Source: Phycisphaeraceae bacterium
GTDB lineage: Bacteria > Planctomycetota > Phycisphaerae > Phycisphaerales > UBA1924
DNA: 64,000 nt
NCBI GenBank assembly: GCA_019636515.1
Contig: JAHBXI010000004.1
Location: forward strand, 248,001-312,000
Direction: 5' to 3'
Under the pieces are notes generated by a model. It searched no databases. It saw nothing but the letters and a program-made list of their open reading frames with translations, and was not told where the DNA came from. Position 1 is the first letter of the stretch. Every line of letters begins with the position of its first letter. The position numbers and the translations under genes were made by a program. Below are positions 43,915 to 51,107 of this stretch, piece after piece.

Positions 43915-45228
43915 ATGAAGGCATATCCGGTGGTTGGCGCGTTGTGCGTTCTTTTTCATGCATCGTCCGCGGTCGCGCAGCAGTGTTCGACCAATCGGCT
44001 CGTGGTCGACTTGTTCGATGCGATGTCCGAGACGTGCCCGTGCCCGCACGCGGCCGAGACGGACACAATTGTGTGCGCGCATGCGATGGCGGCCTCTTTC
44101 TATCACCCGTACCGTATTACTCGTTGCGATGGCATTTCGTGGGACCCCTTTGGTCCATATTTCAGATTTGAGCATGATCATGAATGCGAGATCGATTCCG
44201 GGAGCGAGGCATCGGCGAGTGTTCCCTATGACCCGAGGTGCGCCTACGTTGCGAGCGGCAGCGCCCTGAGCCGGCGATGCGGGTACGCTTCGTGGCTCGG
44301 GAATCTCCCGGAAATAATTTGTGAAACAAAGTTGTGTATTAGTCTATGCGGCCCACACAAATCGAATTGCCCGGACGATGGCGCGACTTATGGTACTAAT
44401 CCGGTTGGTTACGCGTGGTCGGTGTCGTACGCGCTTTATCTGACGGATTCGCCGGGTGCCCGCTGCGCGCTCGCCACGTCATCGATCGCGTTCGCGAACG
44501 ACAGTTCGCTCCCGAATGCCGGCAGGTGGAGCATGGGGTTCGTTCGCGTTGACGATGAGGTTGTTTCCGGGCACTGGGGCCACAACGGTCCTTACGGCTC
44601 GCGTGTTGGCGGCCTTGACCAGGATTCGGAGGGGTACTGGGAGCGGTCCAGCCCCATCGACTTGCCCGCGGGGCCGCTGACGGTCAGCGTGGTCACGCTC
44701 AGCGCGAGTGCTTCCGGGCTCGATTTCAACAGGGATGGTCGGACCAACAACGACGACCTGGAATATCTCCTGCAATTCACGGGTTCGTTTGAACCCGAGT
44801 TCGACTTCAACGGCGACGGGATCGTGGATGGGCACGACGCCGGGATCTTCCAGGAGTTCCTTGACATGGCCCTTGACCAGGGCGTCTTTGGCGATGTCGA
44901 TGGGGACGGCGAATACAATTGCGGCGATTACATCACCATTCGCGCGACGCCGGCTCTCTTCGAAGGTACGGTTCTGTCGGATCCTGAGTATCTTGTGACT
45001 CTTGATTATAACGTTGACGGGATTCTCGATGAGACGGACTACGGCGCGTTGATGCTCGCGTTTATTTCCGCCGACTTTGACGAGAGCGGTTTCGTGGATA
45101 CGGACGACTTTGATGCGTACATGTACGCGTTTGTAGAGGGTGATCCATCGGCGGATATCGACCGGAGCGGCTTTGTGGATACGGACGACTTTGATGCGTT
45201 CATGCACGCGTTCATGGCGGGTTGCTGA
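43915..45228 (+). CDS. exported Cys-rich protein with about six EF-hand/dockerin-like repeats and Gly-Cys end
   Basis: This 437-residue protein has a signal peptide (AYPVVGALCVLFHASSAVAQ). Residues 20 to 260 form a Cys-rich domain with no known family, including a WGHNGPYGSRVGG region. From about 268 onward there are six calcium-loop motifs: DFNRDGRTNNDD, DFNGDGIVDGHD, DVDGDGEYNCGD, DYNVDGILDETD, DFDESGFVDTDD and DIDRSGFVDTDD. The chain ends FDAFMHAFMAGC, as in the protein at 38196. AGGGG 9 bases before the ATG sets the start. The first half is less G+C-rich than the EF-hand half. It follows the small CxxC membrane protein by 57 bases. Confidence 0.8.
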   Translation: MKAYPVVGALCVLFHASSAVAQQCSTNRLVVDLFDAMSETCPCPHAAETDTIVCAHAMAASFYHPYRITRCDGISWDPFGPYFRFEHDHECEIDSGSEASASVPYDPRCAYVASGSALSRRCGYASWLGNLPEIICETKLCISLCGPHKSNCPDDGATYGTNPVGYAWSVSYALYLTDSPGARCALATSSIAFANDSSLPNAGRWSMGFVRVDDEVVSGHWGHNGPYGSRVGGLDQDSEGYWERSSPIDLPAGPLTVSVVTLSASASGLDFNRDGRTNNDDLEYLLQFTGSFEPEFDFNGDGIVDGHDAGIFQEFLDMALDQGVFGDVDGDGEYNCGDYITIRATPALFEGTVLSDPEYLVTLDYNVDGILDETDYGALMLAFISADFDESGFVDTDDFDAYMYAFVEGDPSADIDRSGFVDTDDFDAFMHAFMAGC

Positions 45229-45764
45229 CCCCCGCCCACGCAGGCTCGGCACCGATGTCGTCCGTCGGTTGGCACGGCCGCGAGGCCCGAGGCACGATGG
45301 GTACCCGTCGCGAGGCGTGCGTTGCTCTTGTTGCGGACCAGATCGGCCACAACCGCTGGGCGCGGTGCTTTCCCTGGACGTGCATCGAAGGCATCCTTGA
45401 CCGGAGGCCCATCATTCCGCCGTTTCACGCCCCGCGGCCCGCCCCGAGCGCTGAACGTGCGAGGAGGCGGCGAGCGGGTTTTCTGCGGAAGCCGCGGAAC
45501 GCCGTCCGCCGGAGAGGGGCTGGTTCAGTCGATGCCCTTGATCGACTCGTCGATTCGTCATCGAGCGGGCATCCGTCGGCTTGCTGTTTGGTCGCACGCC
45601 GCCGATGCGCTGGGCGTACGCGAGCCGGGCACCACGCCGACCGACCACGGAATTGTGGCGTTGTCGTCCTCATTCGCACATTTCTCGGCGCACCGTTACC
45701 ATGCCTACGGCCGTCCCGGGGGGTCCGGGGGCGTCTTGGCATTCATGGACGGGGGAATCCGGCC
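45229..45764. other. long intergenic region before the HTH gene
   Basis: These 536 bases contain open frames without conserved features. TACCAT at 45697 could be a -10 element for the HTH gene, with a leader of about 60 bases. No RNA, repeat or mobile element was recognised. Confidence 0.35.
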
Positions 45765-46259
45765 ATGCACGATCGTCTGCTTACCGCGGTCGGGTCACGC
45801 ACGTACCGCCATGTCGGGGAATTGACCGGCACGCATCCCGAGACCGTGCGCCGCTACCTCCAGGGCCAGGCGCCAAGCGTGGAGTTTGTCGCCGCGCTCA
45901 GCAAGGCCCTGAACATCAACGCCGACTGGATCCTCACCGGGCGGGGACCCATGAAATGCGAGGAACTCAAGGCCCACGCCCTCGCCACGGCCGACACGTC
46001 CGAACTGCTCACCGCCATGTCCGACACGCTCGAGCGCCTCATCGACCGCGTCGAACGCGTCGAGGTCTACATGCAGACGCTCGAATCACGCGTCCGCGCC
46101 ACGCAGGACGAGGCCACTCCCCCCGCCCCCGCCGAGCGCCCACGCAAAGCCCAGGAAATGGTACCATCTCGGCATCTTGCCCGATCGGCCGGCCGTGACG
46201 GACGAGGCGAGCGAGAACCGGGCGATGAGAACGACGGTTCGAACGGGGGTACGCCATGA
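45765..46259 (+). CDS. helix-turn-helix DNA-binding protein
   Basis: This 164-residue protein has an N-terminal HTH of the XRE or repressor type: YRHVGELTGTHPETVRRYLQGQ followed by FVAALSKALNINADWILTGRG, the latter typical of phage-repressor-like regulators. A short coiled coil (LLTAMSDTLERLIDRVERVEVYM) probably dimerises it. The C-terminus is a charged, disordered tail. It may regulate itself and the small gene that overlaps it by 4 bases (ATGA). No strong ribosome-binding site is seen. The frame upstream of 45765 is not conserved. Confidence 0.78.
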   Translation: MHDRLLTAVGSRTYRHVGELTGTHPETVRRYLQGQAPSVEFVAALSKALNINADWILTGRGPMKCEELKAHALATADTSELLTAMSDTLERLIDRVERVEVYMQTLESRVRATQDEATPPAPAERPRKAQEMVPSRHLARSAGRDGRGEREPGDENDGSNGGTP

Positions 46260-46594
46260 CACGCAGCCGAGCCGCCGGGCGGCCCTCCCACCGCGGAGAG
46301 GATCCGCGCGCCCGCCTGGTGCCAAACGACCACCTCCGCCTCCTGGTTGAACTCCTCCAACCCGCGGGCACGGAACTCGCCCGCCGATGGCTTGCCTCGC
46401 TGCTGATGGTCCATCGTCACGACCGCGAATCCGTGGTGGCCGCCGTCGAACGTCGCCTCGCCCGGCTGTATCCGCTTGACGAATTCGACGTTTCCCCGAG
46501 CCGATCACCGCGGGCCTCTTCGTCCGCCCAGGCGTCCACCCAGGCGTCCACCCAGGCCCCGGCCAGAAAGCGCCCTGGCCGTCTTTCGGCCTAG
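46256..46594 (+). CDS. small protein coupled to the HTH gene, function unknown
   Basis: This 112-residue protein has a conserved-looking helical core (NDHLRLLVELLQPAGTELARRW and VVAAVERRLARLYPLDEF) between an Arg-rich start and a low-complexity Ser/Ala/Gln/Thr tail with SAQASTQASTQA. Its ATG overlaps the HTH stop (ATGA), so the two are translationally coupled. It could modify the HTH protein or be a second small regulator. No family is recognised. Confidence 0.6.
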   Translation: MTRSRAAGRPSHRGEDPRARLVPNDHLRLLVELLQPAGTELARRWLASLLMVHRHDRESVVAAVERRLARLYPLDEFDVSPSRSPRASSSAQASTQASTQAPARKRPGRLSA

Positions 46595-46639
46595 TGATCA
46601 CCGTATGCCACCGTCCGAGGAACGTTCCGGGAGAAACAC

Positions 46640-47710
46640 ATGCCACTCGCGCTTGCCGTGCTCGCCGTCGCCATCGCGCCGCCCCTGCCATACCCGCACC
46701 CGGTCATCACCGAGGTTCTCTACGCCGTTCCCACGCGGGGAGGCGATGCCAATCGCGACGGCGTGCGCGATGCCTCCACCGACGAGTTTGTCGAACTGGT
46801 CAATCCACACGGACGCCCAATCAACCTCAAGGGGTACACCATCACCGACAGCGGGGAGGGGAAATCGAAGTTCAAGTTCACCTTCCCGCCCGTCGAGGTA
46901 CTCCCCGGCCAGGTGGTCGTCGTCTTCAACGGAGGGGGACCCCGGATGCCCGGCCCCGTTGGGGACGCGAAGAACGCACCCCCCCGGGGACATCCCGATT
47001 TCCACGGCGCGCTGGTTTTCAACGCCCGAACGTCATCCTCGCGGGCCTCTTTTGCCAACAAGAGTGATTATGCCCTGCTGCTGGCCCCGACGGGTGCTCC
47101 CATCGCCTGCGTACATTGGGGCGGTGAAAAGACGCCGCCGGCTCATTGCCTGCTTCTCGAAGAAGCCCCCGCCATCTCCCGCGGCAGCGTCCAGAGGGCC
47201 ACCCACCTCGCGATTGACCCGGTCGCGCCAACCACCACGTCACCCCTCGAAGAGTCCATTGAACACGACGAAACAGACGCTTCGGAATCAACACGAACTC
47301 GCCAGCCGCGAACGCCCCCCCGGCCAGATACCCCCGATGATGCGTCGAGAAGGGAGACTCGGCCCGCGCTGCCGGCCTACAAGCGACGAGAGCCTCGCAG
47401 CGCCCCCGCCTCGAACTCCGCCCCGAACCCCCCTCCGGCGATGACCTTCGCCGAGTTCATCCCCCACCCCCCGCTGCCCGCGTCCCTCTTCGGAAGGTCC
47501 GGCAATTCCCAGGACGGCGCGGTGATATTGTTCAGCCCCGGTCTCTACCCCCTCGACGCGGCCCTCCGGCCGTCCCGCGAGGCAAACGAAGAGGCGGGGA
47601 ATTCCGAGCCAAGCGCCGGTTCGCCAGACCCGGCGGGAGGCCCGCCGAGACAACCACCGCCCTCCCGTCGCGGACCTTCGGAGCCTGAGCGGCCGCGACC
47701 GGCGAGGTAA
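46640..47710 (+). CDS. lamin-tail-domain exported protein
   Basis: This 356-residue protein starts with a short hydrophobic segment (LALAVLAVAIAPPLPY), a weak signal peptide. Residues 20 to 150 are a lamin-tail domain: VITEVLYAVPTRGGDAN, STDEFVELVNPHGRPINLKGYTI, and LPGQVVVVFNGGG, a beta-sandwich often found on secreted bacterial proteins. From about residue 190 the chain is a Pro/Arg/Ser/Thr-rich disordered tail of 160 residues with no fold. GGGAG 6 bases before the ATG sets the start. It ends 17 bases before nuoE on the same strand. Confidence 0.8.
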   Translation: MPLALAVLAVAIAPPLPYPHPVITEVLYAVPTRGGDANRDGVRDASTDEFVELVNPHGRPINLKGYTITDSGEGKSKFKFTFPPVEVLPGQVVVVFNGGGPRMPGPVGDAKNAPPRGHPDFHGALVFNARTSSSRASFANKSDYALLLAPTGAPIACVHWGGEKTPPAHCLLLEEAPAISRGSVQRATHLAIDPVAPTTTSPLEESIEHDETDASESTRTRQPRTPPRPDTPDDASRRETRPALPAYKRREPRSAPASNSAPNPPPAMTFAEFIPHPPLPASLFGRSGNSQDGAVILFSPGLYPLDAALRPSREANEEAGNSEPSAGSPDPAGGPPRQPPPSRRGPSEPERPRPAR

Positions 47711-47726
47711 GAGGAAACGCCCTTCC

Positions 47727-48284
47727 ATGGCCTGGATCACCAAGAACTCCGCCGGAATGAAGATCGAGAAACGCTCGGAGCCGTACCTCTCCGAGACGCT
47801 CAAGGCCCGCTTTCGATCGGAGATTCTCCCCCGATACGAGACTTCCATGGGGGCGCTGCTCCCCACGCTCCACGCCGTCCAGCACGAACACGGCTGGCTC
47901 CCTCACCAGGCCTTGATGGAGATCGCCGATTTCCTCTCCCTCACGCCCGCCGAAGTCATCGATACCGCCAGTTTTTACGAGGAATACTGGCTCCGCCCCA
48001 AGGGAAAGAGGCTGATCGCGGTCTGCCGCTCGATCGCCTGCGAATTCTGCGGACAGCCGGAGATCACCGAGGCCATCAAGGCTCGCCTGGGGATCGATGT
48101 CGGCGAGACGACCGACGATGGAGAATGGACCCTGGTCGAGGTCGAATGCCTTGGCTCGTGCGATTCCGCGCCGGTCATGCTGGTGGACGAAAAACTCCAC
48201 GAATGGCTGACCCCGGCCGAGGCCGTCAAACGACTCGACGAGAAACCCATCGGCTCCGCGTCCAGCCACGGCCTGCATGGTTAG
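47727..48284 (+). CDS. nuoE: NADH-quinone oxidoreductase subunit E
   Basis: This 185-residue thioredoxin-like 2Fe-2S protein is the E subunit of respiratory complex I or of a related NAD-reducing complex. The cluster ligands are C-x4-C in VCRSIACEFCGQ (with a further Cys) and C-x3-C in VECLGSCDSAP. YETSMGALLPTLHAVQHEHGWL is the family N-terminal helix. AGAGGAA precedes the ATG at about 10 bases. No other nuo gene is beside it: the neighbours are a lamin-tail protein and a convergent superoxide dismutase gene. The complex I genes must therefore be split in this genome, or this E subunit serves another NAD-linked enzyme. Confidence 0.92.
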   Translation: MAWITKNSAGMKIEKRSEPYLSETLKARFRSEILPRYETSMGALLPTLHAVQHEHGWLPHQALMEIADFLSLTPAEVIDTASFYEEYWLRPKGKRLIAVCRSIACEFCGQPEITEAIKARLGIDVGETTDDGEWTLVEVECLGSCDSAPVMLVDEKLHEWLTPAEAVKRLDEKPIGSASSHGLHG

Positions 48285-48325
48285 GCCGGGCGAGTGACCT
48301 CTCGCACACACGCATGGCGCGCGGG

Positions 48326-48366
48326 CACAACGCGCTGGCCAGTCATGCGCTGGCCAGCGCGTTGTG
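48326..48366. terminator. 17-bp inverted repeat between nuoE and superoxide dismutase genes
   Basis: A perfect 17-bp stem (48326-48342 with 48350-48366) encloses a 7-base loop (TCATGCG). It lies between convergent genes and probably ends transcription from both sides, although no T run follows. Confidence 0.65.
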
Positions 48367-48381
48367 GCCAGTCCGGCGGCG

Positions 48382-48415
48382 GCCCAGTCGCGATCAGGGC
48401 CCAGTCACGATCAGG
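48382..48415. repeat. two tandem 17-bp units at the end of the superoxide dismutase gene
   Basis: GCCCAGTCGCGATCAGG (48382-48398) is followed directly by GCCCAGTCACGATCAGG (48399-48415), differing at one base. The second copy reaches into the stop codon of the convergent gene. Confidence 0.7.
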
Positions 48416-49046
48416 GCGTGGCCCTGGCGTACCGGTCGTTCACCCCCGACCAGTTCACCACGTTCCACCACGCCGAGACATAGTCCGGTCGGCGGTTCTG
48501 GTATTTGAGGTAGTACGCGTGCTCCCACACATCCAGGCCAAGCACCGGCACCCCCTCACAACCCGCGACGGCACGTCCCATCAGGGGGTTGTCCTGGTTT
48601 GCGGTGGAGCAGACCTCGAGCCCGCCGCCGCGAACGACAAGCCACACCCACCCCGAGCCGAAGCGCCCGGCGGCGGCCGCCGCGAACTTCTCCTTCAGGG
48701 CGTCGAATGAACCGAACGAAACACGAATCGCGGTCTCGATCGCCCCGGTCGGAGCGCCGCCACCACCGGCGCCGGGGGGCGCCATGAGCGACCAGAACAT
48801 CGAGTGATTCACGTGCCCGCCCGCGTTGTTCCGCACGGCGGTCACCTTGTCCGCCGGGATGTCCGCCAGGCGCTGGATCACGTCGGCCGGGTCGGCTTCG
48901 GAGAGCGGGTTCCCTTCAAGCGCCTTGTTCGCGTTGGCCACGTACGCCTGGTGGTGCTTGCCGTGGTGAATCTCCATCGTGGTCGCATCGATGTGCGGCT
49001 CGAGGGCGCTGGTGGCGTACGGCAAGGTGGGCAGTACAAAAGGCAT
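48411..49046 (-). CDS. superoxide dismutase (Fe/Mn type)
   Basis: This 211-residue enzyme converts superoxide to oxygen and hydrogen peroxide. The metal ligands are the His in [13 protein letters not shown], the His in [13 protein letters not shown], and Asp plus His in [22 protein letters not shown]. The active-site Gln in [11 protein letters not shown] is in the position typical of Mn enzymes. A GGAG site lies 7 bases before the ATG; GATAAT at 49108-49113 (minus strand) is a possible -10. It is a single-gene unit, probably cytoplasmic because no signal peptide is seen. Confidence 0.95.
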   Translation of the reverse strand: MPFVLPTLPYATSALEPHIDATTMEIHHGKHHQAYVANANKALEGNPLSEADPADVIQRLADIPADKVTAVRNNAGGHVNHSMFWSLMAPPGAGGGGAPTGAIETAIRVSFGSFDALKEKFAAAAAGRFGSGWVWLVVRGGGLEVCSTANQDNPLMGRAVAGCEGVPVLGLDVWEHAYYLKYQNRRPDYVSAWWNVVNWSGVNDRYARATP

Positions 49047-49806
49047 ACATGTCTCCGAATGACGATCGTTTCAACCGCCTCGAACGAGCAAAGTCCTGGG
49101 GATGGGTATTATCCGACGCGGCCAAACCGAGCCCATGCTGGGGAAAACACCTGTTATCCCAGTTGAAAACCTGTCCAGGCCTTGCGGGGGACCCAGGAAC
49201 CTGTACACTGGCGGAAATGACGCGACATCGGCCCGCGTGAAAGCGGCTCCGATGGCTTGAAGTGACGTTAGGGTCCGAGAATCGCCCAGTCAACGCGGCC
49301 TTCTCGGTGATTTTACGGGGTCTGATCGTGTCCCGCGATGTATGGGACCTGCCGCTTTTCCATTGTGGATAGGGATGATTGCGGATTCTTTGAAAGTCCG
49401 GTGTACACGTCGAAACACGAAAGGCGTTTTGTCGTATGATGGGAGGCGATCGCACGGGGACTCGGGGCATGAGTCTTCGTACAACGGCCGGTGTGGGCTG
49501 GCCGTCAATGGAGTGTGCGATTTCCCAGTCTGAGAATTTTCATGGAGAACACTCGGGCACGAGCCCGGCGTGAGGCTTGCGGCTGGCTTGGATCGGTATC
49601 GATGTGAGTTCGCGTATCGTCGTCCATTGAGACTTTCGCGCGGATTGGGAACCAGGTGTTTGTTTGAAATATGTTAGGATATTGTCCTGAAACGCACGAA
49701 CAATGTACGAGATCCCGGCGCTCGAAGCATGGAAAGCCGCGGCGAGGGTTCATCCAGGGCATCGAATGAAACGAACCCCCGAGGGTTCGAAGGCAGGTGG
49801 GCAACG
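49047..49806. other. long intergenic region between superoxide dismutase and sigma factor genes
   Basis: This 760-base divergent gap has no conserved reading frame. It is less G+C-rich than the genes around it, especially 49600 to 49690. A GATAAT on the minus strand at 49108 and a TAGGAT on the plus strand at 49675 are possible -10 elements for the two genes. No tRNA or repeat array was seen; a regulatory RNA is possible but not supported. Confidence 0.45.
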
Positions 49807-51018
49807 ATGAGGCAGGTCAGCGGCAAACGAGCAATTACTCCCGCCGAGCAGGTGCATCGGAGGCACCGCGCCGGCATGGCGTCCGACGCGGCACCCCCGG
49901 CCGGCCTGAAGCCCGCCCGCGCGGCGGGCAAGGCATCCGTGCGCAAGCGACTCAGCCAGGAGGATGAGAAACTCCTTTCCCAGATCATGGCCCAGGAGCA
50001 GGACTTCATCGACAGCCCCGCGTTCTACGAGGAGTCCGCCGAACACAAGATCTACGTTGACGTTCCCGACGTCGCCAAGCCCGACACGTCCTGGTATCAC
50101 CCGGTCATGGACGACCTGTCCAGCAGCCGAAACCGCACGGTCAAGAGCACGCAGCAGGTCATCCTCACCGGCGCGGAGGAGAAGATCCTCTTCCACCAGT
50201 TCAATTTCGCTCGATGCACCGTCAACCGCATCCAGAAAGATGTGTGGGATTCGCCGGCCAAGCAGCCGACGCCCGAGCAGGCTCAGGATGTCCTGCGGTG
50301 GCATCGCATCGCCGAGCGCATCCGCGAGCAGATCGCCGAGACCAACCTGGCGCTCGTACTGGCCATGGCCAAGCGAACCCGCATGAGTGAAGTTGACTTC
50401 GCGGACCTGGTCAGCGAGGGCAACATGGCCCTGCTCCGAGCCGTTGACAAGTTCGACGCCGGCCGCGGGTACAAGTTCTCCACCTACGCCTGCCGAGCCA
50501 TCCTCAAGGCTTTCAGCCGCCAGGGGATGAAACTCAGCAAGTACCGCCAGCGTTTCCCCACGGACTTTGATCCCAAACTCGAACGCTCCAATTACCTCGA
50601 AACCAAGCGCTCGGGATTCGAGAAAGACGCCGCCGAGGAGGTCAAACGCATCGTTCTGGAGAACCGCGCCGACCTCACCGACGTCGAGCGAACCGTGATC
50701 GAGCACCGCTTCGGTCTCGAGTCGGGTGACAACGAGAAGCCCATGACCCTCGAACAGGTCGGGCAGATCATCGGGGTCACCAAGGAGCGGGTCCGCCAGA
50801 TCCAGAACAAGGCCATGGAGAAGATCCGCCTCGAACTGGAGGCGAACTTCCTGGGCAATCGCCAGATGCTCGAAGAGGCCGAGGCCAAGGCCGCCGCCGA
50901 GGCCGCCGCACAAGGCAAACCTGTTCCGGGATCGCCCCAGGCCGTCCCCGGGCCGGTCGTGACCTCCGCCATCGCCGGGTCGGTCGTGACCACGCTCTCA
51001 TCGTCCGCGTTCAACTGA
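49807..51018 (+). CDS. sigma-70 family RNA polymerase sigma factor
   Basis: This 403-residue protein has conserved region 2 (LRWHRIAERIREQIAETNLALV, then DLVSEGNMALLRAVDKFDAG and KFSTYACRAILKAFSRQ), which binds the -10 element and core polymerase. Region 4 ends with LTLEQ-type helix-turn-helix (TLEQVGQIIGVTKERVRQIQNKAMEKIR), which reads -35. Region 1.1 is absent and region 3 is short, so it is an alternative rather than the main sigma factor. The C-terminus is a disordered Ala/Pro tail. AGGTGG 7 bases before the ATG at 49807 supports the start; an ATG at 49729 is in frame upstream. Confidence 0.9.
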   Translation: MRQVSGKRAITPAEQVHRRHRAGMASDAAPPAGLKPARAAGKASVRKRLSQEDEKLLSQIMAQEQDFIDSPAFYEESAEHKIYVDVPDVAKPDTSWYHPVMDDLSSSRNRTVKSTQQVILTGAEEKILFHQFNFARCTVNRIQKDVWDSPAKQPTPEQAQDVLRWHRIAERIREQIAETNLALVLAMAKRTRMSEVDFADLVSEGNMALLRAVDKFDAGRGYKFSTYACRAILKAFSRQGMKLSKYRQRFPTDFDPKLERSNYLETKRSGFEKDAAEEVKRIVLENRADLTDVERTVIEHRFGLESGDNEKPMTLEQVGQIIGVTKERVRQIQNKAMEKIRLELEANFLGNRQMLEEAEAKAAAEAAAQGKPVPGSPQAVPGPVVTSAIAGSVVTTLSSSAFN

Positions 51019-51107
51019 CCGCGGCCGGCGATCAATCGACACCCTTGGTGATCCCGTGGCCCGGCCTGTCCGGGCCATTTTTCGCTCCCCGCTTCACCTG
51101 GGGCGCT

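Noticed and set aside
45322..45825. 167-codon open frame before the HTH gene
   Set aside because: No conserved residues, unusual codon use, and it overlaps the HTH start in another frame.
48326..48366. possible small structured RNA gene
   Set aside because: The perfect palindrome between convergent genes is better explained as a two-way terminator or protein site; no promoter is visible.
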